Positions 38,602 to 46,639 of a stretch of DNA of 49,706 bases are shown piece after piece (within the stretch, counting starts at the first letter, position 1; each line of letters opens with the position of its first letter). The notes beneath the pieces were generated by a model. That model was not told where the DNA came from. It saw nothing but the letters and a program-made list of their open reading frames with translations, and ran no database searches. Origin of the DNA: an uncultured Actinomycetes bacterium (GTDB taxonomy: Bacteria; Actinomycetota; Acidimicrobiia; Acidimicrobiales; Microtrichaceae); the NCBI GenBank assembly GCA_903873135.1, contig CAIQNH010000043.1:1-49706 (forward strand), read 5' to 3'. Position numbers and translations under genes: made by a program.

Positions 38602-38784
38602 TCAGGTGATGGCGATCCACGCCAGGAACACCACCACGATCAGCACGGCGACGATGGCGATGGGCAGCGGCCCGAAGACCTCGCGCCGACGCTCCCTGGC
38701 CTCGTAGGCCGCGTTGGCCTTGCTCCCCACCTTGGGCAGGTGGTGCTGTTCCGGCTTGCGGGGTTTCCCGCCACTGCTACCCAC
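38602..38784 (-). CDS. Membrane microprotein, function unknown
   Basis: 60 residues. A polar basic N-terminus (KPRKPEQHHLPKVGSKANAAYEARERRREVFGP) is followed by one membrane helix at about 41-59 that runs to the C-terminus. The SKANAAYEARERRREVFGPLP segment looks conserved in actinobacterial small proteins, but I know no function. The GTG at 38784 is leaderless, with TAGGGT 6 bases upstream. Confidence 0.7.
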   Translation of the reverse strand: MGSSGGKPRKPEQHHLPKVGSKANAAYEARERRREVFGPLPIAIVAVLIVVVFLAWIAIT

Positions 38785-38790
38785 GAGACC

Positions 38791-38796
38791 ACCCTA
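38791..38796 (-). promoter_or_regulatory. -10 element, leaderless start of membrane microprotein
   Basis: TAGGGT on the minus strand ends 6 bases before the GTG at 38784. It lies 9 bases from the opposing -10 at 38806. Confidence 0.5.
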
Positions 38797-38805
38797 CCGT
38801 CCCGG

Positions 38806-38811
38806 TAACCT
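38806..38811 (+). promoter_or_regulatory. -10 element, leaderless start of fadD3-like gene
   Basis: TAACCT ends 7 bases before the GTG at 38819. Confidence 0.55.
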
Positions 38812-38818
38812 CACCGGC

Positions 38819-40402
38819 GTGCCTGGTCCAGCGAACACGATTCCCGGAGTCCTCCTCGCCGCCGTCGCGGCCCACGGCGAGGAGGAGGCGCTCACCGACG
38901 GCGCGACGAGCCTGACGCACGCCGAACTCCTCGAGCGCGTGGAGGACGCCGCCGCCGGGCTGCTCGCTTGCGGGGTCGAGCACGGCGACCGGGTGGCCGT
39001 GTGGGCGCCCAACTGCTGGGAGTGGGTGGTCGCCGCACTCGCCGTGCACCACGTCGGCGCCGTGCTGGTCCCGGTCAACACCCGCTACCGCGGCCCCGAG
39101 GCCGCCGACCTGCTGCACCGGGCCCGGGTGCGCGTCCTGTTCACGGTGACGGACTTCCTCGACACCGACTACGTCACCCTCCTGCTCGACGGTCCCGACG
39201 GCAGGCCGGATCTCCCCGACCTCGTCACGGTCGTGTCGCTCCGGGGACCCGAGCGCGTGGACGCCGTGACGTTCCAGGGATTCCTCGACGGCGGTGAGTC
39301 GGTCGACCGCGACGAGGTGCGCCGTCGCGCCGCTGCCGTCACCGGCGACGACCTGTGCCACCTGTTGTTCACCTCGGGCACCACGGGCCGGCCGAAGGGC
39401 GTCGAGCTCGTGCACGCCTCGGTGTGCCGGGGATTCGACGCGTGGGCCGAGGTCATCGGCCTGCGGGCCGGGGACCGCTACCTGGTGGTCAACCCCTACT
39501 TCCACAGCTTCGGACTCAACGCGGGGATCCTCGCCTGCCTCCTCCGCGGGGCGGTGAACCTGCCGCACGCCGTGTTCGACGTCCCGGCGATCGTCGAGCG
39601 GATCGAACGGGACCGGATCACGGTGCTGCCCGGTCCGCCGGCGATCTACCAGAGCATGCTGCTGGACCCCGAACTGGACCCGGCCCGCCTGTCGAGCCTC
39701 CGACTGGCCGTGACGGGCGCAGCGGCGATCCCGGTGCAGCTGATCGTCGACATGCGTACCGTGCTCGGCTTCGACACCGTGGTGACGGGGTACGGCCTCA
39801 CCGAGTCCTCGGGCATCGCGACCATGTGTCGACACGACGACGACCCGGAGACGATCGCCACCACCTCCGGCCGGGCCATCCCGGACGTCGAGGTCCGGGT
39901 CGTGGACGAGTCGGGGGCCCCCGTCCCGACCGGCGAGGTGGGCGAGATCGTCGTCCGCGGCTACGTGGTGATGCGCGGCTACCTCGACGATCCCGCGGCG
40001 AGCGCCGAGGCGGTGGACGCCGACGGCTGGCTGCACACGGGGGACCTCGGCACCCTCGACGAGCGTGGCTACCTGCGGATCACCGATCGGCTCAAGGACA
40101 TGTTCATCGTGGGTGGGTTCAACGCCTACCCGGCCGAGATCGAGCAGGCGCTCGGAGCCCACCCGTCGATCGGCCAGGTGGCCGTGGTCGGGATGCCCGA
40201 CGAGCGGCTCGGCGAGGTCGGTGCCGCCTTCGTGGTCGCCGCACCCGGTGCGACCGTGGACCCGGACGAGGTGGTCGCCTGGGCCCGGCAGCGCATGGCG
40301 AACTACAAGGTGCCCCGCCGGGTCGACGTGCTCGACGCCCTGCCGCTGGTCCCGGCGGGCAAGGTCGACAAGGTCGCGCTGCGAGCGCGCCTCGGAGCCT
40401 GA
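38819..40402 (+). CDS. fadD3: Acyl-CoA ligase, FadD3-like
   Basis: 527 residues. ANL-superfamily motifs: P-loop LLFTSGTTGRPKG, YGLTESSG, GWLHTGDLGTLDERGYLRITDRLKDM and the C-terminal catalytic Lys in PAGKVDKVAL. Blocks such as NCWEWVVAALAVHHVGA, NPYFHSFGLNAGILACLL and RITVLPGPPAIYQS closely match mycobacterial FadD3. FadD3 activates HIP, the propanoate side chain of the C/D-ring steroid remnant, with CoA. A broader short/medium acyl-CoA ligase cannot be excluded. The GTG at 38819 was chosen over an in-frame ATG at 38714 because of the -10 element. Confidence 0.85.
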   Translation: MPGPANTIPGVLLAAVAAHGEEEALTDGATSLTHAELLERVEDAAAGLLACGVEHGDRVAVWAPNCWEWVVAALAVHHVGAVLVPVNTRYRGPEAADLLHRARVRVLFTVTDFLDTDYVTLLLDGPDGRPDLPDLVTVVSLRGPERVDAVTFQGFLDGGESVDRDEVRRRAAAVTGDDLCHLLFTSGTTGRPKGVELVHASVCRGFDAWAEVIGLRAGDRYLVVNPYFHSFGLNAGILACLLRGAVNLPHAVFDVPAIVERIERDRITVLPGPPAIYQSMLLDPELDPARLSSLRLAVTGAAAIPVQLIVDMRTVLGFDTVVTGYGLTESSGIATMCRHDDDPETIATTSGRAIPDVEVRVVDESGAPVPTGEVGEIVVRGYVVMRGYLDDPAASAEAVDADGWLHTGDLGTLDERGYLRITDRLKDMFIVGGFNAYPAEIEQALGAHPSIGQVAVVGMPDERLGEVGAAFVVAAPGATVDPDEVVAWARQRMANYKVPRRVDVLDALPLVPAGKVDKVALRARLGA

Positions 40403-40404
40403 TC

Positions 40405-41646
40405 GTGCGACTCGGCGAGGTCGCCAACGAGGACGCACTCCCCTTCGGTCGGCCGCTCGACGGCGTCCGGATCCTGGCCCTCGAGCAGATGCAGGCGCTC
40501 CCCTACGCCACCCAGCTGCTCGCCCGACTGGGCGCGGACGTCGTGAAGGTCGAACCGCCGCGCGGCGACCTCGGCCGCACGTCGATGCCCGGGATCCGGG
40601 ACCCGGAGGGACGCACGGTCGGCGCCACGTTCCTCCGCAACAACCTCGACAAACGGAGCATCTGCGTCGACCTGCGCCAACCCGAGGGCCGGGACCTGGT
40701 CCTGGAGCTCGCGCGCGGCTTCGACGTGGTGGCCGAGAACTCCAAGCCGGGCTCCATGTCCCGACTCGGACTCGGCCCCGAGGACTTCGCAGCGGTCGAC
40801 GAACGCATCGTCTACGTCTCCGTGTCGGGCTTCGGCAACACCGGCGGCTCCCCCTACCGGGAGTGGCCCGCCTTCGCCTCGATCACCGAGGCCATGTCCG
40901 GGATCTACACCTTCACCGCCGGTCCGGGGAACCGGCCGCGCCCGAACCCGGTCGGCGCCCTGGGTGACATCTCGGCTGCCTTGTTCGCGACCATCGGGGT
41001 GCTCGCGGCGCTGCGCCACCGGGATCGCACGGGTCTGGGCCAGTACGTCGACGTGGCGATGCTCGACGCCGTCCTGGCCATGACCGACGTGGTGACCAAC
41101 TTCTGGTCCCTCGGCCACCGGCCGGGCGACACGAGCCCGGTGCTGCTCGACGCGTTCCGTGCCGCCGACGGGTGGTTCGTGCTGCAGGTCGGCCGGGAGC
41201 AGCACTTCGAGGCGCTCGCAGAGGTGGTCGGTCGACCCGAGTGGCTCGAGGACGAGCGGCTGCGGACCCGAACCTCGTGGAACGACCACCTCGAGGACGT
41301 CCTGCGTCCCGCCGTCGAGGCGTGGGCCGCGGACCGCACCCGGATGGACGCGTGCGCCGAGCTCTCCGCCGCCGGGCTCGCCGCGGGCCCGTGCGCCACC
41401 ACCGACGAGGTGGTCGTCGACCCGCACGTGGCCGCACGACACATGCTGGTCGCCTACGACCGTCCCGACGGCGTGGACGAACCGGTCCTCGTCCCCGGCA
41501 ACCCCGTCAAGATGTCGCGGGTCGCCGAGGGGCCGGAGCAGCGTCCACCGTGGGTCGGGGAGCACACCGACGCGGTCCTCACCGCCGAGCTGGGGCTCAC
41601 CGCAGCGCAGCTCGACGACCTGCGGCGACGGGGCGTCGTGGCGTGA
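40405..41646 (+). CDS. Class III (CaiB/BaiF family) CoA-transferase
   Basis: 413 residues. The family's catalytic Asp188 is in PVGALGDISAALFATIGVLAALRHRDRTGLGQYVDVAMLDA; the N-terminal GVRILALEQMQALPYATQLLARLGADVVKVEPP is also diagnostic. Members move CoA between carboxylic acids; related actinobacterial enzymes and alpha-methylacyl-CoA racemases act on sterol side chains. The start is 2 bases after the FadD3-like stop, so the two likely act on the same acid. Confidence 0.92.
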   Translation: MRLGEVANEDALPFGRPLDGVRILALEQMQALPYATQLLARLGADVVKVEPPRGDLGRTSMPGIRDPEGRTVGATFLRNNLDKRSICVDLRQPEGRDLVLELARGFDVVAENSKPGSMSRLGLGPEDFAAVDERIVYVSVSGFGNTGGSPYREWPAFASITEAMSGIYTFTAGPGNRPRPNPVGALGDISAALFATIGVLAALRHRDRTGLGQYVDVAMLDAVLAMTDVVTNFWSLGHRPGDTSPVLLDAFRAADGWFVLQVGREQHFEALAEVVGRPEWLEDERLRTRTSWNDHLEDVLRPAVEAWAADRTRMDACAELSAAGLAAGPCATTDEVVVDPHVAARHMLVAYDRPDGVDEPVLVPGNPVKMSRVAEGPEQRPPWVGEHTDAVLTAELGLTAAQLDDLRRRGVVA

Positions 41647-42137
41647 GCCGCCTGCCGTCGCGCCGGTCGGCCGCGACGCTCGCCACCCCTGTCGGGCGCG
41701 CCGTCGTGGTCGCCGGACCCGCTGGAGTGTCGTGGATCGGCTTCGACGACCCACCCGACGGGGTACCGGTCGACCCGCAGGCCCTCCGACCGATCACGGA
41801 CGCCGTGCAGCGGTGGTTCGACGATCCGTCCGCCCTGGACGACGTGCCACTCGACGCTCCGGTGAGCCGCTTCGCCGGCGAGGTGCGCGCCGCGCTGCGG
41901 GAGGTGCCCGCCGGTTCGACCACGACCTACGGGCAGCTGGCCCGACGACTGGGTCGGCCGGGCGGCTCGCGTGCGGTCGGTCGAGCGCTCGCGACCAACC
42001 CCGTCAGCCTCGCGGTCCCCTGCCACCGGGTGGTCCGCAGCGACGGCACCCCCGGCGGCTACGCATGGGGTGTCGACCGCAAGCTCGCGCTCCTCACCCT
42101 CGAGGACCGGAACACACCCCCGGGAGACCCCACGTGA
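41643..42137 (+). CDS. ogt: Methylated-DNA-protein-cysteine methyltransferase
   Basis: 164 residues. The acceptor Cys127 is in PCHRVV, preceded by the helix-turn-helix DNA-binding part (STTTYGQLARRLGRPGGSRAVGRALATNP). It removes alkyl groups from O6-alkylguanine in one suicide reaction. The N-terminal half is reduced compared with Ada/Ogt. It lies inside the CoA-ligase/lipase operon with GTGA overlaps on both sides, an unexpected DNA repair gene among lipid genes. Confidence 0.93.
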   Translation: MSRLPSRRSAATLATPVGRAVVVAGPAGVSWIGFDDPPDGVPVDPQALRPITDAVQRWFDDPSALDDVPLDAPVSRFAGEVRAALREVPAGSTTTYGQLARRLGRPGGSRAVGRALATNPVSLAVPCHRVVRSDGTPGGYAWGVDRKLALLTLEDRNTPPGDPT

Positions 42138-43861
42138 ACGCCGTCCGCTCGGTCCTGCTGCTCGCCCTCCTCGCCACCGGCACGGTGGCGTGCGGATCCT
42201 CCTCGCCCCCAGCTGCGGCCCAACCCCCCTGCGCCGGGGGCGACGGTGTGAACGGACCGGTGCCGGCCGGGTCGGTGCCGGGCGACGTGGTGACGGCGAC
42301 CGAGATCGACCCGACCGGCGCCGACGGCTCGCCCAGCCCCGGCTACCCCACCGGTGGCACCGTCCACCGGGTCCTCTACGTCTCGACGTCGGCCGACGAG
42401 TCGGACCTGGTGCTCGTCTGCGGCACCGTCACCCTCCCGGTCGACGGACCCACTCGGGACGAGGCAGGTCGGTCGCGCGTGTTCGCGTGGGCGCACGGCA
42501 CCCAGGGACTGGAACAGCAGTGCCTGCCCTCGAGCGATCCCGAACAGGGCATCTGGGGTCCCATGCCCGGCGGGATCCAGACGGTGGCCTGGGGCTCCCT
42601 GTTCGGCAAGCACGAGGGCGACCCCAGCAACGGTCAGCTCCAGTACGCCGTGGACCAGGGGTGGATCGTGGCCACTGCGGACTACCAGCCGCCCGACACC
42701 TACGTGATCGGTCGGGTCGCCGGCGCCAACGTCCTGGACAGCATCCGAGCAGCCCAGCAACTGGCGGACCGGGAGTTCCCCGGCAGCACCGGCACCGGGT
42801 CCGACGTCGTGGTCGCAGGGCACTCCCAGGGTGGCCACGCCGCCCTCTGGACGGCCCAGATCGCCGATCCGTACCTCTCGGCCACCGGCACCTCGGCGGA
42901 TCAGCTCCGCATCGTCGGCGTGGAGGCACTCGCACCGGCGGCGAACTTCGTCGTCCAGCCCGAACGTCAGCCCGGCACGGAGCTCGGCGACGGGTTGGCC
43001 GACCGGGAGATGCACCAGAGCATCCCGCTCCTCGGGCTGCCCATCCCGGCGCTCGAGCTCCAGATCGGACCGGCCCTGTTCAGCTTCATCTTCGGTTCGT
43101 GGAGCCAGTTCTCCGCCACCCGGTCACCGGCCGCCGGATCGGTGACCCCGGCGGGTCCCGACACCGGGGCGCTGCCGCTCGACGCCGTTGCCACGCCGGA
43201 GGGGCAGGCCACGGTGGCCGCCATCATGCCGCTGTGCCTCCTCAGCTCGGACGCGACCAAGGTCAAGCAGGCCGCTGCGCCGTACCGCAACGCCGGGACC
43301 AACCAGATGCTCGTGCCCGAGCTGTGGAACCTGCCACCCGACTACTCGGCGGGCGAGTACTTCAGGGGAGGCGTGGACCGGACGTGCGCCACCAACCCCG
43401 CCAGTCTCCGCGGGTGGTGCGAGTGGATCCTGTGGAACATGCCGGGGCCGCTCGGAGACAACCCGTTCCCCAAGGCACCCACGAGCGGCGGCAGGATCGT
43501 GCCGCTGCTGATCGCGCAGGGGACGAACGACACGGTCATCCACTGCGTCGCCCCCGACGACCTGCCGTCGGCCGAGGTTCCCTCGGTCGCCGACTGCACC
43601 TCCCGCGCCCTGTACGAGTCGCTCGTCGAGGAGTACTGCCCGCCCGAGGGAGTGCGCGGCTCCATGCAGCTCCGGGTGTTCCGGAAGGGCCCCAACAGTC
43701 CGGCGGACCACCTGTCGGTACCCGGCCAGATGGCCGCCCGGAAGCTGGACCGATCCTCCGAGGACCTCACCTACGAGGGCTCACCGAGCCACGCGTTCGT
43801 CGAGGCGGCGTTCGACGGCAGCCTCGGTGAGGGCTGCAGCGCCGAGGTCCTCAACCCCTGA
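42134..43861 (+). CDS. Secreted lipoprotein lipase, fungal-LIP (secretory lipase) type
   Basis: 575 residues. Signal peptide VRSVLLLALLATGTVAC with lipobox Cys20. The alpha/beta hydrolase core has VFAWAHGTQGLEQQC (oxyanion side), the nucleophile elbow AGHSQGGH with Ser231, Asp in QGTNDTVIHC and His in SPADHLSVPG. Many Cys residues suggest disulfides outside the membrane. LIP-type enzymes hydrolyse triacylglycerols or other esters. Release of fatty acids or sterol esters for the co-transcribed CoA ligase is a plausible inference. It ends 3 bases from the convergent ferredoxin gene. Confidence 0.88.
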   Translation: MNAVRSVLLLALLATGTVACGSSSPPAAAQPPCAGGDGVNGPVPAGSVPGDVVTATEIDPTGADGSPSPGYPTGGTVHRVLYVSTSADESDLVLVCGTVTLPVDGPTRDEAGRSRVFAWAHGTQGLEQQCLPSSDPEQGIWGPMPGGIQTVAWGSLFGKHEGDPSNGQLQYAVDQGWIVATADYQPPDTYVIGRVAGANVLDSIRAAQQLADREFPGSTGTGSDVVVAGHSQGGHAALWTAQIADPYLSATGTSADQLRIVGVEALAPAANFVVQPERQPGTELGDGLADREMHQSIPLLGLPIPALELQIGPALFSFIFGSWSQFSATRSPAAGSVTPAGPDTGALPLDAVATPEGQATVAAIMPLCLLSSDATKVKQAAAPYRNAGTNQMLVPELWNLPPDYSAGEYFRGGVDRTCATNPASLRGWCEWILWNMPGPLGDNPFPKAPTSGGRIVPLLIAQGTNDTVIHCVAPDDLPSAEVPSVADCTSRALYESLVEEYCPPEGVRGSMQLRVFRKGPNSPADHLSVPGQMAARKLDRSSEDLTYEGSPSHAFVEAAFDGSLGEGCSAEVLNP

Positions 43862-43864
43862 CCC

Positions 43865-44068
43865 TCAGGCGTCCCCGCCCTCGATGGTGATGGCGAACTC
43901 CGGACAGTTGTCGGCGGCGAGCCGGGCGGCGGCCTCGAGCTCCGCAGGGAGCTCCCCCTCCACGAGCGGGACCGCGTAGCCCTCGTCGTCCACGTCGAAC
44001 AGCGCCGGGGCCAGCAGGTAGCAGCGGTTGTGCCCCACACACGCTGCACGGTCGAACACGATCCTCAC
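43865..44068 (-). CDS. 3Fe-4S ferredoxin paired with a P450
   Basis: 67 residues from the GTG at 44068; GGAGG lies 7 bases upstream, and an adjacent GTG at 44071 is also possible. Cluster ligands are Cys10-x2-His13-x2-Cys16 (CVGHNRC) and Cys55-Pro, again the His-substituted 3Fe-4S type. It follows the P450 gene by 13 bases and surely donates electrons to it. Its sequence is distinct from the cyp51-linked ferredoxin, so it is not a recent duplicate. Confidence 0.9.
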   Translation of the reverse strand: MRIVFDRAACVGHNRCYLLAPALFDVDDEGYAVPLVEGELPAELEAAARLAADNCPEFAITIEGGDA

Positions 44069-44081
44069 CACGCCACCTCCG

Positions 44082-45293
44082 TCACGACAGCACCCGGACC
44101 GGCAGCGAACGCGGTCCACGGACCTGACCGGTCGACCACCGCACGGCATCCGGGTCGGACAGCTCGAAGTCGGGCACCCGGCGGAGCCACTCCTCCACCG
44201 CCACCCGGAGCTCCAGTCGGGCCAGGTTCGAGCCGAGGCACCGGTGGATCCCGAGTCCGAACGCAGCGTGACGGTTCCGCTCCCGGTCCACCACGAACCG
44301 CTCCGGATCCTCGAAGGCCTCCGGGTCCCGGTTGGCCGCCGGGAACGGGAGCAGCACCCAGTCACCCTCGGCCACCGGACAGCCCCCGATCTCGGTGTCG
44401 CGGGCGACGATGCGGGCCATGGTCACCGGCGCGTACAGGCGGAGGAACTCCTCCACCGCGAACGTCATCACCTCGGGCTCTGCGACCAGACGGGCCCGGT
44501 CCTCCGGATGCTGCGCCAGGTGCCAGAGGCTGGCCCCGATCGCGGACCAGGTGGTGTCGATGCCAGCGATCAACAGCAGGGCGATGGTGCCGATCACGTG
44601 CTGGTCGCTCAGCGACACCCCGTCGATCTCCAGGTCGATCAGGTAGCTGACGAGGTCGTCCCGAGGCGACCGTCGGTGGTCGGCCACGACGCCCTCGAGG
44701 TACGTCGTCAGCATGTCGGACGGGTCCACCGGGCCGGCCTGGCCCGGCCGTTCGAGGATCCGGTGGATGAACCGCCTGAAGCGGTCCCCGTCCTCGGGCG
44801 GCACCCCGAGCAGGTGCGCGATCACCCGCACGGGGATGTGCTGGGCGTACCCCGTGGCCGCGTCGACCTCGGGCCCCGACTCGAGCAGCTCCTCGATCAA
44901 CGCGGAGCAGAACGCCCGGGTCGGCTCCTCGAGCACGGCGATGGCCTTGGGGGAGAACGCCGGCAGCAGGAGCCGACGGGCGAACTCGTGGAACGGCGGG
45001 TCCGAGGTGATCGGCGGGGCGAAGCCCATGGGAGCCGGCACGTCGGGGCGGTAGTCGGCGACGATCACGCTGTTGGAGGTGAAGTGGTCGGTGTCGTGTG
45101 CGATCGCCGCCACGTCGGCGTGCCGGGTCGGCAGCCAGGTCCCCCCGAACCGGTCGCTGTGAGCCACGGGGCAGGTGGTGCGGAGCCGCTCCCAGATCCC
45201 GGGAGCGTCCGCCGCCCACTGGTCGGTCGTGTGGTCGAAGTCGGTCGCCCAGTCGGCCACCGGGCTCCCCGACCGAGGTGCGGTGTCGCTCAC
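44082..45293 (-). CDS. Cytochrome P450
   Basis: 403 residues from the GTG at 45293, chosen because TACGCT ends 6 bases upstream. I-helix LLLIAGIDTTWSAIGA, ExxR in VEEFLRLYAP and the heme loop FGLGIHRCLGSNLA with Cys352. The VTMARIVARDTEIGG segment and overall length fit the bacterial class I P450s that use ferredoxins. Family number and substrate cannot be set from sequence alone. Read with the downstream ferredoxin. Confidence 0.93.
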   Translation of the reverse strand: MSDTAPRSGSPVADWATDFDHTTDQWAADAPGIWERLRTTCPVAHSDRFGGTWLPTRHADVAAIAHDTDHFTSNSVIVADYRPDVPAPMGFAPPITSDPPFHEFARRLLLPAFSPKAIAVLEEPTRAFCSALIEELLESGPEVDAATGYAQHIPVRVIAHLLGVPPEDGDRFRRFIHRILERPGQAGPVDPSDMLTTYLEGVVADHRRSPRDDLVSYLIDLEIDGVSLSDQHVIGTIALLLIAGIDTTWSAIGASLWHLAQHPEDRARLVAEPEVMTFAVEEFLRLYAPVTMARIVARDTEIGGCPVAEGDWVLLPFPAANRDPEAFEDPERFVVDRERNRHAAFGLGIHRCLGSNLARLELRVAVEEWLRRVPDFELSDPDAVRWSTGQVRGPRSLPVRVLS

Positions 45294-45299
45294 CCCCGC

Positions 45300-45305
45300 A
45301 GCGTA
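45300..45305 (-). promoter_or_regulatory. -10 element, leaderless start of P450 gene
   Basis: TACGCT on the minus strand ends 6 bases before the GTG at 45293. Confidence 0.55.
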
Positions 45306-45340
45306 GACACGGCGGGGTCGCGTCACCCACACTGCTGGAC

Positions 45341-45424
45341 GTGCCCTCTGCCGCCCTCCCCCAGCTCGACCGGACCGCCGCACTCCACGTGACCGGGCCG
45401 GTCCCGAGCGGTGACCGGTCGTGA
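45341..45424 (+). CDS. Possible 27-codon leader peptide upstream of SDR
   Basis: GTG at 45341 opens a 27-residue frame (VPSAALPQLDRTAALH...) ending in a GTGA overlap with the next gene's start. CACACT, a near-match to the local -10 pattern, ends 7 bases before it. It could be a coupling leader for the SDR, or chance in GC-rich DNA. No domain is recognised. Confidence 0.25.
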   Translation: MPSAALPQLDRTAALHVTGPVPSGDRS

Positions 45425-46119
45425 GCGACCTGGTCGTCGCCGTGGTCGGGGCCTCGGGCGCCCTGGGCTCGCGGGTGGCCGCCCGGCTGCTCGACCGTGG
45501 TGACACCGTGGTCGGCACGGCACGGTCCACGGCGTCGCTGGACGACCGGTACACCACGACCGCTCCGGGTCGGTGGTGGACCTGCCCGCTGGACCTGCGC
45601 AACCCCGCCGCCGGTGACGCGCTCGTGGACCTGGTGCACGCAGGCCCGGGACACCTCGACGCCGTCGTCGTCGCATCCGGGGTCGTGGCGTTCGGTGACC
45701 TGGCGTCCACCCCGGACGACGTCCTCGAGGAGCTGTTCGTCACCAACGTCCTGGGACCGCTGTGGTTGCTCCGGCGACTCGTCCCCCTCCTCGCCGAACG
45801 TCAGGGCGTGGTCGTGCAGCTGAGCGCGGTCGTGGCCGAGCAACCGCTGCCGGGGATGGCGGCCTACTCGGCCAGCAAGGCGGGGCTCAGCGCCGCCGGA
45901 GCCGCGCTGACACGCGAGCTGCGTCGTCGACGGATCCGGGTGGTCGACGTCCGGCCACCGCACACCGAGACCGGCCTGGCCGACCGGGCGATCGCCGGTG
46001 ACGCACCGCGCCTGCCGGTCGGACTCGACCCCGACCGGGTGGCCGAGCGGATCGTGGCCGCGCTCGACGACCCGGGGACCACGGAGCTCCCCTCGGACTC
46101 GTTCGCGGACCCGGACTGA
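45421..46119 (+). CDS. Short-chain dehydrogenase/reductase
   Basis: 232 residues, short for a classical SDR. GASGALGS at about 10-17, VVVASGVVAFGDL (in place of NNAG), Ser in VVQLSAVVAEQ, Tyr/Lys in AAYSASKAG and VVDVRPPHTETGL. Divergent from the P450-ferredoxin pair with 127 bases between, so possibly functionally linked. The GTG at 45421 has no clear ribosome binding site. Substrate unknown. Confidence 0.88.
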   Translation: MSDLVVAVVGASGALGSRVAARLLDRGDTVVGTARSTASLDDRYTTTAPGRWWTCPLDLRNPAAGDALVDLVHAGPGHLDAVVVASGVVAFGDLASTPDDVLEELFVTNVLGPLWLLRRLVPLLAERQGVVVQLSAVVAEQPLPGMAAYSASKAGLSAAGAALTRELRRRRIRVVDVRPPHTETGLADRAIAGDAPRLPVGLDPDRVAERIVAALDDPGTTELPSDSFADPD

Positions 46120-46126
46120 GCGTCGG

Positions 46127-46627
46127 TCAGTCGAGCGCGCCGGCGGTCGTGCCGCCGAGGGGCATCGGGTCCATGCCCAGCTTGCGGTGGTCCCACGAAC
46201 GGACCCGCTCGACGTCCAGTCGGACCGCCACCCGGTTGCGGACCATGAGCTCGACGAACGGGGCCAGGTCCTCGGTGTAGGGCCCGTTGCACCGCTCCCA
46301 GACGTCCACCCCGACGCGCCACAGGTCGTCGGGGTCCTCGCTGATCACCCCGCGGCCCTCGAGGCTCACGCCCCGCAGGACGTCGTAGGTCTCGCCGTCC
46401 TCCAGGAGCACCGTGAGCCGGGGATCCCGTCGGAGGTTCACGGCCTTCTGCGACCGGGCCTTGGTCTCGAACCAGATCTCGCCGTCGAGCACGGCGTACC
46501 ACATGGCCACCAGGTGGGGACTGCCGTCTGCGTTGAGGGTGGCCATGGTGGCCGTCCGGCTGCGCACGACGTAGTCCTGCACCTCGGCCTCCGACATCGC
46601 CACCGTCGCTCGCTCGTTCTGTCCCAC
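46127..46627 (-). CDS. PPOX-class (split beta-barrel) F420- or flavin-dependent oxidoreductase
   Basis: 166 residues. Typical flavin/deazaflavin-binding split barrel: YVVRSRTATMATLNADGSPHLVAMWYAVLDGEIWFET, RSQKAVNLRRDPRLTVLLEDG and the C-terminal VRSWDHRKLG. F420-binding members are abundant in actinobacteria and reduce diverse small molecules. The GTG at 46627 is leaderless, its -10 lying over the stop codon of the upstream gene. Confidence 0.85.
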   Translation of the reverse strand: MGQNERATVAMSEAEVQDYVVRSRTATMATLNADGSPHLVAMWYAVLDGEIWFETKARSQKAVNLRRDPRLTVLLEDGETYDVLRGVSLEGRGVISEDPDDLWRVGVDVWERCNGPYTEDLAPFVELMVRNRVAVRLDVERVRSWDHRKLGMDPMPLGGTTAGALD

Positions 46628-46633
46628 GAGTCG

Positions 46634-46639
46634 ACCCTA
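46634..46639 (-). promoter_or_regulatory. -10 element overlapping a stop codon, leaderless start of PPOX gene
   Basis: TAGGGT on the minus strand ends 6 bases before the GTG at 46627. Its TAG is the stop codon of the upstream luciferase-like gene. Confidence 0.5.

Noticed and set aside
44082-45746. Longer 554-residue P450 start
   Set aside because: The added 151 residues are low-complexity and antisense to the SDR gene; the GTG at 45293 has a -10 at leaderless spacing and begins a normal-length P450.
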